A stretch of DNA of 44,342 bases. Origin: Reyranella massiliensis 521. Lineage in GTDB: Bacteria; Pseudomonadota; Alphaproteobacteria; Reyranellales; Reyranellaceae. This document shows positions 17,232 through 25,742 of the stretch, piece after piece. Below the pieces are notes generated by a model, which had not been told where the DNA came from, searched no databases, and worked only from the letters and a program-made list of their open reading frames with translations. Every line of letters starts with the position of its first letter. The first letter of the stretch is position 1. The stretch is from the NCBI GenBank assembly GCA_945860205.1, contig CAMARK010000032.1, positions 1 through 44,342 on the forward strand, in the 5' to 3' direction. The position numbers and the translations under genes are program-made.

Positions 17232-18929
17232 ATGGCACGCTTCGATCGGGTGATTCGCGGTGGCATGATCGTCGATGGCAGCCGCCTGCCGCGGTTTCGC
17301 GGCGACATCGGCATCAAGGACGGGCTGATCGCCGAGATCGGCCATATCGGCGCCGGCGAGGCCCGCGAGACGATCGATGCCGGCGGCTTGATCGTGGCAC
17401 CGGGCTTCATCGATCTGCACACCCATTACGACGCCCAGCTTTTCTGGGATCCCTACTGCTCGCTGTCGTCGTGGCACGGCATCACGTCGGTCGTGATCGG
17501 CAACTGCGGCTTTGGCTTCGCCCCCGTGCGGCCGGCCGAACGCGAGCGCGCGATGATGTCGATGACCCGGGTCGAGGCAATCCCGATGGCGTCGATGAAG
17601 GCCGGGATGCCGTGGGACTGGGTGACGTTCCCCGAGTTCCTGAACAGCGTCGATGCCGCGCCAAAATCGGTGAACATCCTGCCCTACGTGCCGATCTCGC
17701 CGCTGTTGATCTGGGTGATGGGTTTCGAGGCGGCCAAGGCGGGCAAGCTGCCGACGCCCGAACAACATGCCGAGCTCCGGCGCCTTCTCAACGAGGCCAT
17801 GGATGCCGGCGCCTGCGGCTGGTCGGCGCAGCGCATGCTGCCGACCGGACCCGCCGCGGTGCAGCGCGACTATGACGGCACGCCGATGCCGACCGATGTC
17901 ATGCACGACGAGACCTGCCGCGAATTCGCCCGCGTCCTGGCCGAACGCAACGACGGCTTCATGCAGATGCTGCTGATCTCGGGTGACAATGCCCGTGACC
18001 GTGCCTTCTACGAGGAGATGGCGAGCCTGAGCGGCCGGCCGATGATCATGAACGTGGTGCAGGCCTTCGATCACAAGCCGGAGATCCATCGCCGCGTGCT
18101 CAGCTGGCTGAAGAGCTGCCGCGAGCGCGGCATCCGCGTCGTGGGACAGGGGCTCACGACTGATGCGGGCTTCACCTTCACCTTCGAAGACTGGAACCTG
18201 TTCGACGACTCGCAAGCCTGGTGCGATGCCACCACCGGCACCCGCGAGGAGCGGCTCGCCAAGCTCGCCGATCCGGCGCGCCGTGCCGCCTTGCGCGACA
18301 ACCTGCCGTTCACCGCTACGGGGCCGTTGCCGCAGATCGCCATCGTCGGGCCCAAGCTCGAGCGCAACAAGAAGTGGCTCGACTACACGCTGGCCCATGC
18401 CGGCGAAAAGATGGGCAAGCATCCGGTCGACGTCATGCTCGACATGGCAGTCGAGGAGAACCTCGAGACCGAGTTTTTCGCAGCCCCTCCCAACGGCAAG
18501 ATCGAGCACCTCAAGGAACTGGTCGACGATCCTTATATCCTGTTCGGCGTGTCGGACGGCGGAGCCCATACCAAGTTCCTGACGGCAGGACGCTATCCGA
18601 CCGAGACGATCTGCAAGGTGGTGCGCCAGCACGGCATGCTGAGCCTCGAGGACGCGCACTGGCGGCTGTCGGCGCTTCCCGCCGAGGTCGCGGGCTTCCG
18701 TGGCCGCGGCGTCCTGAAGAAGGGCGCGCCAGCCGACATCGTGATCTACGACTACGATGGCTTGAAGGTGCTGCCCGACGAGATCGCCCACGATCTGCCG
18801 GGCGGCGAGTGGCGGCGCGTGCAACGCGCGTCGGGTTACAAATACATCCTGGTGAACGGCGAGGTCACGATGCGCGACGACCAGCCGACCAATACGCACT
18901 CCGGCCGGCTGCTGCGCCACGGCGCCTGA
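17232..18929 (+). CDS. N-acyl-D-amino-acid deacylase-like amidohydrolase
   Basis: This 565-residue metal-dependent amidohydrolase has the N-terminal metal motif FIDLHTHYDAQLFWDP and the late GVSDGGAHTKFLTAG, with the Asp that activates water. The N- and C-terminal beta parts (DRVIRGGMIVDGS and PADIVIYDYDGLKVL) form the usual sandwich domain. It resembles D-aminoacylases and N-acyl-D-amino-acid deacylases, although many such proteins have unknown substrates. The ATG at 17232 follows GGGAGG. A TTGACA hexamer at 17181 lies upstream but no good -10 partner was seen. The DSD1-type D-amino-acid enzyme at 12227 makes D-amino-acid metabolism a plausible theme. Confidence 0.87.
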   Translation: MARFDRVIRGGMIVDGSRLPRFRGDIGIKDGLIAEIGHIGAGEARETIDAGGLIVAPGFIDLHTHYDAQLFWDPYCSLSSWHGITSVVIGNCGFGFAPVRPAERERAMMSMTRVEAIPMASMKAGMPWDWVTFPEFLNSVDAAPKSVNILPYVPISPLLIWVMGFEAAKAGKLPTPEQHAELRRLLNEAMDAGACGWSAQRMLPTGPAAVQRDYDGTPMPTDVMHDETCREFARVLAERNDGFMQMLLISGDNARDRAFYEEMASLSGRPMIMNVVQAFDHKPEIHRRVLSWLKSCRERGIRVVGQGLTTDAGFTFTFEDWNLFDDSQAWCDATTGTREERLAKLADPARRAALRDNLPFTATGPLPQIAIVGPKLERNKKWLDYTLAHAGEKMGKHPVDVMLDMAVEENLETEFFAAPPNGKIEHLKELVDDPYILFGVSDGGAHTKFLTAGRYPTETICKVVRQHGMLSLEDAHWRLSALPAEVAGFRGRGVLKKGAPADIVIYDYDGLKVLPDEIAHDLPGGEWRRVQRASGYKYILVNGEVTMRDDQPTNTHSGRLLRHGA

Positions 18930-18990
18930 GAGCGCCTCGCTTTGCGGAAAGTGCTAGGCTAGCCCCTTAAGCCCGGGGGGGATTACGACC

Positions 18991-19368
18991 ATGCGGATGA
19001 TCGCACTGCTGCTGACGGCCTTCGTCGCCTTGAGCCACGTCGGCATCATGATCCTGGAGATGTTCTACTGGGACCATCCGGTCGGCCGGCAGATCTTCAA
19101 CATGACTGCGGAAGTCTCGGCCTCGTCCGCGGTCCTTGCCGCCAACCAGGGCCTCTACAACGGCTTCCTCGCCGCCGGACTTATCTGGGGCCTGGTCGCC
19201 GGCCGCCGCGATGTGAAAGTCTTCTTCCTGGCCTGCGTGATCGTGGCCGGCGTCTACGGCGGGCTTACCGCCAAGATGTCGATCCTGTTCACCCAGGGCG
19301 CGCCGGCCCTGCTCGCGCTGCTGGCCGTGCTGTCGACGCGACCGGCTCGCGTGCGGCCGCATCTCTGA
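18991..19368 (+). CDS. DUF1304 small membrane protein
   Basis: This 125-residue protein has four predicted transmembrane helices. The conserved core AANQGLYNGFLAAGLIWGL identifies the DUF1304 family of small inner-membrane proteins of unknown function. It starts MRMIALLLTAFVALSHVGIM. It ends 17 bases before the 3' end of the convergent tRNA-Gln gene. Nothing in the context points to a specific role. Confidence 0.85.
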   Translation: MRMIALLLTAFVALSHVGIMILEMFYWDHPVGRQIFNMTAEVSASSAVLAANQGLYNGFLAAGLIWGLVAGRRDVKVFFLACVIVAGVYGGLTAKMSILFTQGAPALLALLAVLSTRPARVRPHL

Positions 19369-19385
19369 AGAACCGGAGAACAGCC

Positions 19386-19460
19386 TGGCTGGGGCGCCAG
19401 GATTCGAACCTGGGAATGGCGGAATCAAAATCCGCTGCCTTACCGCTTGGCGACGCCCCA
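19386..19460 (-). tRNA. tRNA-Gln (anticodon TTG)
   Basis: Read on the minus strand this is a complete 75-base cloverleaf. The 7-bp acceptor stem TGGGGCG pairs with CGCCCCA. The anticodon stem GCGGA/TCCGC encloses the loop TTTTGAT, with anticodon TTG in position. The T-arm GTTCGAATC is canonical, and after discriminator G the CCA end is encoded (19388-19386). Anticodon TTG reads CAA and, by wobble, CAG. It lies 49 bases downstream of the flavin reductase stop on the same strand. No integrase or duplicated 3' end was seen nearby. Confidence 0.96.
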
Positions 19461-19503
19461 ACAGGCGGGCGGAACATAATGACTTCGCCTGGAGGATGCT
19501 ACT

Positions 19504-19518
19504 GCGGCCTCAGGCCGC
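19504..19518 (-). terminator. Hairpin with the flavin reductase stop codon in its loop
   Basis: GCGGCC and GGCCGC form a perfect 6-bp stem around a three-base loop. The loop is exactly the stop codon of the flavin reductase gene on the minus strand. There is no T-tract after the stem, so this is not a classical intrinsic terminator. It could end or protect the mRNA, or affect termination of translation. The function is inferred only from structure. Confidence 0.35.
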
Positions 19519-20025
19519 CGCGGCGGCCTTCTTCAAGGCATCGACATGCACGAAGGCGCCGTCGGCATAAAGCAGCGGCATCGCCTCGGGGTCGAGTGTG
19601 AGGTCGACGATCTCGCCGATATAGATGGTGTGCGTGCCGGCCGAGAGGCGGGTCACCAGCTTGCAGTCGAACGACACCGGACAGCCTTTCAGCACCGGCG
19701 CCCCGGTGGTGAGCGACGACCAGTCGCCCATGTCACAGAAGCGGTCGTCGCCCTCGACGCCGTCCATGCCGGCGAAGCGCTCGGCGATCTTGCGATGGGC
19801 GGGGCTCAGGATGTTGATGCAGAAGAAGCCGGCCTCGCCGATGTGATCGTGGGCGCTCGCCGTCTTGTTGACGCAGACCAGAATCTGCGGCGGCTCGGCC
19901 GAGACCGAACACACGGCGGTCGCCGTCAGCCCGCCACGCAGGTCGCCGTGGCGGGTAGTGATCAGGGTCACGCTTGCCGCAAGATGGCGCATGCCCTTTT
20001 TGAAGGCAGCCGCGTCGATACTCAT
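19510..20025 (-). CDS. Flavin reductase-like FMN-binding domain protein (HpaC/FRD type)
   Basis: The protein has 171 residues. It starts MSIDAAAFKKGMRHLAASVT and carries LITTRHGDLRGGLTATAVCS, the FMN-binding strand pattern of the flavin-reductase-like split beta-barrel family, then FFCINILSPAHRKIAERFAG. Members supply reduced flavin to two-component monooxygenases. No oxygenase component is adjacent, so the partner is elsewhere or unknown. The ATG at 20025 gives the standard N-terminus. The stop codon sits in the loop of a perfect hairpin, and tRNA-Gln follows on the same strand. Confidence 0.87.
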   Translation of the reverse strand: MSIDAAAFKKGMRHLAASVTLITTRHGDLRGGLTATAVCSVSAEPPQILVCVNKTASAHDHIGEAGFFCINILSPAHRKIAERFAGMDGVEGDDRFCDMGDWSSLTTGAPVLKGCPVSFDCKLVTRLSAGTHTIYIGEIVDLTLDPEAMPLLYADGAFVHVDALKKAAAAA

Positions 20026-20082
20026 GGCCGGAACTCTAGGGCAGCCTGGCCGCCGACCGCCACCAGAAACGGCCGTCAATTC

Positions 20083-20111
20083 ACGCTACCCGCACGCTAA
20101 CCCCTACGCTA
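20083..20111. repeat. Three ACGCTA direct repeats with 11-12 base spacing
   Basis: ACGCTA occurs at 20083, 20094 and 20106. Flanking bases are also similar (a preceding C or T, then AC-rich sequence). The roughly one-helical-turn spacing places the copies on the same DNA face, as in operators for cooperatively binding regulators. It lies between the divergent flavin reductase and CHAD genes, upstream of the PHO-like box. No regulator is assigned. Confidence 0.4.
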
Positions 20112-20157
20112 ACTATAGGGCCGGCCAGCGAAATCCGCTGAAACGGCGATCAAATCG

Positions 20158-20197
20158 CTGTCATCGTGTTGCAATAAAACCTTCATCAGACCGTCGT
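20158..20197 (+). promoter_or_regulatory. Candidate PHO box (PhoB-type tandem heptamers)
   Basis: Four 7-base units occur in an exact 11-base register: CTGTCAT at 20158, TTGCAAT at 20169, CCTTCAT at 20180 and CCGTCGT at 20191. They are separated by 4-base spacers, one of them AAAA. The first unit equals the consensus PhoB half-site CTGTCAT. Known PHO boxes are direct 7-mers with 4-base A/T-rich spacers (established knowledge). The array ends 45 bases before the ATG of a CHAD-domain gene, a family linked to polyphosphate. The middle and last units are degenerate, so this is a good candidate rather than proof. Confidence 0.55.
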
Positions 20198-20242
20198 TCT
20201 TTGAGGTTGCCCGGCTCCGGCCGCCCGCTACGGTCGGCCGGC

Positions 20243-21148
20243 ATGGCCTCTTCGCCGGATAAAGAACCTCGCGCTGGGACCGCCCCCGATGTCGCGCTGC
20301 GGCTCATCGTGGCCGGCTGCCGGGCCGACCTCGTGAAGTATCGCGCCGTTGTGGCCACCAGCCGCCGCTCGATCGGCATTCACCAGACGCGGGTGGCGTT
20401 GCGCCGGCTGCGCGCCGCCTTCAGCCTGTTCCGCGGCGCCGTCGACGGGCCCCCAGGTGCGGCGCTGTCGGCCGAGGCCAAGTGGCTGGCCGGCGAGTGC
20501 GCCCCGGCGCGCGACCTGCACGTCTTTCTGACCGAGACCGTGAGCGATGTGCCGCCGCTGGTGCGACGCGTCAGCAATCGCCTGGCGGCCGCACATCTCG
20601 AGCGCGCCCGCGCGGCGCTGGCCGGCGCCCGCTTCACCGCCTTCGATCGCCAGCTGAGCGCCTTCGCCGCCAAATCACCTGTAGCAACGCCCCCAGCCAA
20701 ATCGCCCGCCCCGGCGCTCCGCCTCGATGATTTCGGCCGCGGCGTGCTCGAGACGCGCCACCGCAAGGTCATCCGTCGCGCCCACCGACTGGAACAGCTC
20801 GACAGCGAGCGCCTGCACCGGCTGCGCATCGCCATCAAGAAGCTGCGCTACGCCGCCACCTACCTGCGGCCCGCCTTTGCGTCGGCCACCTTTGCGTCAC
20901 CGGCAGCGAAAGCCTATATCGAGGCCACGGTGCGCCTGCAGGGCGCGCTCGGCGCCTTGAACGATCGCGCGGCGGCGGCCCAGGTAGTGGCCGACCTCGC
21001 GCTGGCCGCCCGTCCCACTGAGGACGTGACGCAGCCGCTCAAGGTTCTCGCCAAGCAGGCGGCGTCCGGCGGCAAACGCTGCCGTCGCCGGCTGGAGCGG
21101 GCCTGGAAGGATTTCAGGAAGGCCGAGCGGTTCTGGCGACGGGCCTAG
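20243..21148 (+). CDS. CHAD domain protein
   Basis: The 301-residue helical protein carries conserved His/Arg/Lys-rich helices: IGIHQTRVALRRLRAAFSLF near the N-terminus and LHRLRIAIKKLRYAATYL in the second half. These match the two halves of the CHAD (conserved histidine alpha-helical) domain, which binds polyphosphate. There is no CYTH domain or signal peptide. A Pro/Ala linker (about residues 145-160) separates the halves. The ATG at 20243 starts MASSPDKEPR; no clear ribosome-binding site is visible. A PHO-box-like array upstream suggests induction by phosphate starvation (inference). The stop codon sits in the loop of a 10-bp hairpin. Confidence 0.88.
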   Translation: MASSPDKEPRAGTAPDVALRLIVAGCRADLVKYRAVVATSRRSIGIHQTRVALRRLRAAFSLFRGAVDGPPGAALSAEAKWLAGECAPARDLHVFLTETVSDVPPLVRRVSNRLAAAHLERARAALAGARFTAFDRQLSAFAAKSPVATPPAKSPAPALRLDDFGRGVLETRHRKVIRRAHRLEQLDSERLHRLRIAIKKLRYAATYLRPAFASATFASPAAKAYIEATVRLQGALGALNDRAAAAQVVADLALAARPTEDVTQPLKVLAKQAASGGKRCRRRLERAWKDFRKAERFWRRA

Positions 21149-21157
21149 CCCGTCGCC
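21135..21157 (+). terminator. 10-bp perfect hairpin spanning the CHAD stop codon
   Basis: GGCGACGGGC (21135-21144) and GCCCGTCGCC (21148-21157) are perfectly complementary around the loop CTA. The CHAD stop TAG occupies 21146-21148, so it starts in the loop. No T-run follows, so classical intrinsic termination is not shown; the structure may stall or protect the transcript end. It partly overlaps the repeat element that begins at 21152. Confidence 0.4.
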
Positions 21158-21247
21158 CCGAGCGTAGTCGAGGGGCCTGCTCTCTACCGGATGGGGCTAG
21201 TCGTGGAGAAAAGATCCCTCCACTCCGCTTCGCTTCGGTCGGGATGA
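21152..21247. repeat. Paired palindromic intergenic repeat (REP-like)
   Basis: The left arm (21152-21177, beginning GTCGCCCCGAGCGTAGTCGA) and the reverse complement of the right arm (21213-21247, beginning GTCATCCCGACCGAAGCGAA) share a GTCxxCCCGAxCGxAG...GGG pattern, so two related units face each other across a short middle. This form is common among intergenic repeats of GC-rich Alphaproteobacteria. It lies between the CHAD and CobW genes. No transposase is present. Confidence 0.55.
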
Positions 21248-21269
21248 CGAATTGGAGTAAGAACGAGTC

Positions 21270-22418
<1,149 letters not shown>

Positions 22419-22424
22419 CCGACG

Positions 22425-23306
22425 ATGAAATTCGCCACCATCACCCATGACGGCCGGACGAAGGCTGCCCTCGTCGCCCCAGACACCAAGTCCGTCTGGC
22501 CGCTCGAGGACATGCTGGGACGCCCCGTTCCCGACCTCACGTCCATCGTGGCGGAGCTCGACGAGATCAGGCCGCGACTCAAGCCCGCCGGGCCTGGCCT
22601 TCCGCTATCGGCGATAAAAATCGAGGCGCCGATCCCGCGGCCTGCGCGCAACGTGATGTGCGTCGGCAAGAACTATCACGAGCATGCCAAGGAATTCACG
22701 CGCAGCGGTTTCGACAGCAGCGCCAGCTCGGTGGCGGACGCCATTCCGACCGCGCCGATCATCTTCACCAAGGTGCCGGAATGCGTGATCGCGAACGGCG
22801 CCGACATTCGCTATCCGGCAGGCGTCAGCAATTCGCTGGACTACGAGGCGGAGCTCGGTCTGGTCATCGGCCGCGGCGGACGCGGGATCTCGAAGGCTGA
22901 CGCCTACAGCCATGTCTGCGGCTACACGATCATCAACGACGTCACGGCCCGCGACCTGCAGGGCAAGCACAAGCAATGGTTCCTCGCCAAGTCGCTCGAC
23001 ACTTTCTGCCCGATGGGCCCGTGGCTGGTGACTGCCGACGAGGTCGATGCGGCCAACCTCGGCGTGAAATGCTGGGTGAACGACGAACTGCGCCAGAACG
23101 CCAACACGCGCGACCTCATCTTCGACATCCCGACCCTGATCGCGACGATCTCGGCGGGGATCACGCTTCTGCCAGGTGACGTCATCGCGACCGGCACGCC
23201 GGCCGGTGTCGGCATCGGCTTCACGCCGCCCAAGTTCCTGAAGCGCGGCGACCGGGTGACGATCGAGATCGAGGGCCTGGGCCGGCTGTCCAACAGCGTG
23301 GCTTAG
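22425..23306 (+). CDS. Fumarylacetoacetate hydrolase (FAH) family protein
   Basis: The 293-residue protein starts MKFATITHDGRTKAALVAPD. The C-terminal FAH core begins at VMCVGKNYHEHAKEF. The divalent-metal ligands are in SLDYEAELGLVIGRGG (two Glu) and TIINDVTARDLQGKHKQWFL (Asp). GTPAGVGIGFTPPKFLKRGD is the characteristic late motif. FAH relatives include acylpyruvases, hydratases and isomerases of aromatic catabolism; the substrate is unknown. The start is six bases after the CobW stop, so the two are probably co-transcribed. Its stop overlaps the stop of the convergent MFS gene. Confidence 0.9.
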   Translation: MKFATITHDGRTKAALVAPDTKSVWPLEDMLGRPVPDLTSIVAELDEIRPRLKPAGPGLPLSAIKIEAPIPRPARNVMCVGKNYHEHAKEFTRSGFDSSASSVADAIPTAPIIFTKVPECVIANGADIRYPAGVSNSLDYEAELGLVIGRGGRGISKADAYSHVCGYTIINDVTARDLQGKHKQWFLAKSLDTFCPMGPWLVTADEVDAANLGVKCWVNDELRQNANTRDLIFDIPTLIATISAGITLLPGDVIATGTPAGVGIGFTPPKFLKRGDRVTIEIEGLGRLSNSVA

Positions 23307-24535
23307 GCGGCGACCGGCCACACCGGCCGATGCTTCAGACCGCCGGTGCGGAAGACCAGGAAGCCGATGATCATCAGGTTCAGGATATTGAACGCCACGC
23401 CGATGCCGAAGGCCGGCGCGTAATAGGCGAAGTGATCGTAGATAAAGCCGGCGAACCAGCTTCCGAACGCCATGCCGCTCATCGCCGTGAAGAGCGTGAG
23501 CGGCATGCGCCATGACGCTTCCGAAGACGGAAACAGATCCCGGATCGCCACTGAATACGACGGGATGATTCCGGCGAAGCCCAATCCGAAGGCGGTGGCG
23601 ACCGCAAACAGGCCGACCTCATCCTGGGTCGTCAGGAAGAGCGCGATGGCGACTGCCTGGCAGGCGGAGCCGGCCAGGATCGTCCGCAGCCCGCCGATCC
23701 GGTCGGCAAGCGCGCCCCAGGCCTGACGCGCCAGGAACGCCGCGGCCAGCATCACCGACAGCATGACGGCGCTGCGCGTCGGGTTGATGCCGATGTCGCT
23801 GCAGAAGGCCACGAGATGCGCCGAGGGCACCGACATCGGGATGCAACAGCAGAAGGCCGCGACGCAGAGCAGCGCCTGCGCCACGTTGGGCGGGAGGCCG
23901 GCAACGCGCCGGCCGGCCCGGGCCTCGGCCGCCTGGGCCTGTCGCGACAGCGCCGGTGCGATAGGCGGAGGCCGCAGGAACATGGTGGCCGGCAGGATGA
24001 CGGCCAGCACGACCGCGCCATAGGCCAGCATGACGAGCTGCCAGCCGACGCTGCTGATCCCGAGTTCGAACAGCGTGGGCCAGAGGACGCCCGCGACGTA
24101 CTGGCCCGACGAGATCAGCGCGATCGCCGTGCCGCGCCGGCGATCGAACCAGCGGCTGACATAGACCAGCAGCGGCGGATAGACGCCGCCGCTGCCCAGG
24201 AAGCCCACCATCAATCCCTGGCCGACATAGAGCGCCCAGATCGAGCCGGTCGAGGAAAGCGCCAGCCCGCCCGCGATCATGCAGGCGCCGATGGCGATGG
24301 TGGTGCGGAGGCCAATGCGATCCGCCAGCCAGCCCATCAGGATGCCGCCGGCACCCGTGCCGACCCACACCAGCGCGCCGGCCAGGGCCAGCACCGCCCG
24401 CTCCGTTCCCAGCGCCTCCTGCATCGGCTTCATGCCGACCACGATCAGCAGCGGCGAGCCGAAGGAGATCGACAGGATGCCGAGCGTTATCCAGGCTGCC
24501 CGCCATGACGCGCGGCCTTCGATGCTGCCGGCCAT
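23303..24535 (-). CDS. Major facilitator superfamily transporter
   Basis: The 410-residue protein has about 12 hydrophobic segments. The MFS loop motif after TM2 is visible in GWLADRIGLRTTIAIGA and again in the second half in GALADRIGGLRTILAGS. It resembles organic-acid/monocarboxylate-type MFS carriers, and the neighbouring Bug and FAH genes fit a carboxylate substrate (inference). The ATG at 24535 is favoured because GGAG lies about nine bases upstream; an ATG at 24550 is possible. Transcription faces the FAH gene and the two stop codons overlap by two bases, with no terminator between them. Confidence 0.88.
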   Translation of the reverse strand: MAGSIEGRASWRAAWITLGILSISFGSPLLIVVGMKPMQEALGTERAVLALAGALVWVGTGAGGILMGWLADRIGLRTTIAIGACMIAGGLALSSTGSIWALYVGQGLMVGFLGSGGVYPPLLVYVSRWFDRRRGTAIALISSGQYVAGVLWPTLFELGISSVGWQLVMLAYGAVVLAVILPATMFLRPPPIAPALSRQAQAAEARAGRRVAGLPPNVAQALLCVAAFCCCIPMSVPSAHLVAFCSDIGINPTRSAVMLSVMLAAAFLARQAWGALADRIGGLRTILAGSACQAVAIALFLTTQDEVGLFAVATAFGLGFAGIIPSYSVAIRDLFPSSEASWRMPLTLFTAMSGMAFGSWFAGFIYDHFAYYAPAFGIGVAFNILNLMIIGFLVFRTGGLKHRPVWPVAA

Positions 24536-24637
24536 CTCCCCCCACTCCATCTCTCTTAGTTGTGACCGTTCTAGTCTGTTCGACCAGCCGCAACCATGGC
24601 ATCACTGGAGACAACGAATAAGTCTTGGGAGGATCTC

Positions 24638-25606
24638 ATGCACTGGATGGCGAAATTCAGTTTCGTAGCCTTGGTCCTTGCTGCCCTGTCGGCGCCCGCC
24701 GCCGCGCAACCCTATCCCAACAAACCGGTGAGGATCGTCGTGCCCTTCGGGCCGGGCGGCCCGGCCGACGTCTATGCCCGCCAGATCGGCCAGGAACTCG
24801 GCGACGTGCTGAAGCAGCAGTTCGTCATCGACAACAAGCCGGGCGCCGGCGCGGTGATCGGCACCGACATCGTCGCCAAGGCGGCACCCGACGGCTACAC
24901 GCTGCTGATGATGTCGAACACCCACACCACCAACGAGACGCTTCTGTCGAAGAAGCCCTACGCGCTGATGCGCGACCTCGTGGCGGTGGCGCCGGTCAAT
25001 TCGTCGGACCTGGTGATGGTCGTCAATCCGGCGGTGCCGGCCAAGACGCTGCAGGAGTTCATCGCACTCGCCAAGGCCGAGCCCGGCAAGCTCTCCTACG
25101 CCTCGTCGGGACCGGGTACGCCCTATCACATGGCGGGCGAACTGTTCAAAGCCATGAGCGGCACCGACATCCTGCACGTCCCGCACAAGGGCAGCGGCGA
25201 GGCGCGCGCCAGCGTGCTCGGCGGCCACGTCTCGATGATGTTCGACGCGGTGACGGCGATGAAGGGCCATGTCGATGCGGGCCAGGTGCGGGCACTGGCG
25301 ACCACCGGCCTCACGCGCTCCGCCGTGCTGCCCGACGTGCCGACCGTGAACGAAGCGGGCGTGCCCGATTACGAGGCCACGATCTGGCTCGGCATCATGG
25401 CGCCGGCCGGAACGCCGCCCGAGATCGTGGCGCGGCTGAACGCCGAGATCGGCAAGATCATCGCCCGCCCCGCGCTGCGCGAGGCCTGGGCCAAGCAGGG
25501 CGCGGTGCCGATGACGATGACGCCGACCGCCTTCACCACCTTCCTCCAGGGCGACATCGACAAATGGGCGAAGGTCGTCGAGAAGTCCGGCGCCAAGGTG
25601 CAGTGA
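24638..25606 (+). CDS. Bug-family (TctC-like) tripartite tricarboxylate transporter substrate-binding protein
   Basis: The 322-residue periplasmic binding protein has a short signal peptide (MHWMAKFSFVALVLAALSAP, cleavage near AAAQ). The Bug signatures are YPNKPVRIVVPFGPGGPADV and VIDNKPGAGAVIGTDIVAKA, with PDGYTLLMMSN and a C-terminal PPEIVARLNAEI. Bug proteins bind carboxylates for TTT transporters, but many are orphans with no TctAB nearby, as here. The ATG at 24638 follows GGGAGG with good spacing and avoids a spurious N-terminal extension to 24596. It is divergent from an MFS transporter. Confidence 0.92.
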   Translation: MHWMAKFSFVALVLAALSAPAAAQPYPNKPVRIVVPFGPGGPADVYARQIGQELGDVLKQQFVIDNKPGAGAVIGTDIVAKAAPDGYTLLMMSNTHTTNETLLSKKPYALMRDLVAVAPVNSSDLVMVVNPAVPAKTLQEFIALAKAEPGKLSYASSGPGTPYHMAGELFKAMSGTDILHVPHKGSGEARASVLGGHVSMMFDAVTAMKGHVDAGQVRALATTGLTRSAVLPDVPTVNEAGVPDYEATIWLGIMAPAGTPPEIVARLNAEIGKIIARPALREAWAKQGAVPMTMTPTAFTTFLQGDIDKWAKVVEKSGAKVQ

Positions 25607-25624
25607 AGGCTTGTGCCAGAAAAT

Positions 25625-25733
25625 ATCCTCATGCTGAGGAGGTCGCACAGCGACCGTCTCGAAGCATGGGCCCCAGACTCCACTGGTTGCCAACCCTTCG
25701 AGACGGCGCTTCGCGCCTCCTCAGGGTGAGGAT
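25625..25733. repeat. Paired inverted palindromic repeat downstream of the Bug gene
   Basis: The left arm starts CCTCATGCTGAGGAGG with CCGTCTCGAAG further on. The reverse complement of the right arm starts CCTCACCCTGAGGAGG with CCGTCTCGAAGG. The arms are nearly identical and face each other across about 25 bases. It fills the gap between the Bug and ModA-like genes and ends ten bases before the next ATG. It is distinct in sequence from the element at 21152. This is a widespread type of intergenic palindromic repeat in Alphaproteobacteria; it could also act as a terminator-like structure. Confidence 0.6.
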
Positions 25734-25742
25734 TATGCGAAA

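Noticed and set aside
19386..19460. tRNA-Gln as an integration (attachment) site
   Set aside because: No integrase, duplicated 3' tRNA end or change in gene content next to it.
23303..23306. Overlapping stop codons of the convergent FAH and MFS genes
   Set aside because: Overlapping convergent stops are common in compact genomes and imply no special mechanism.
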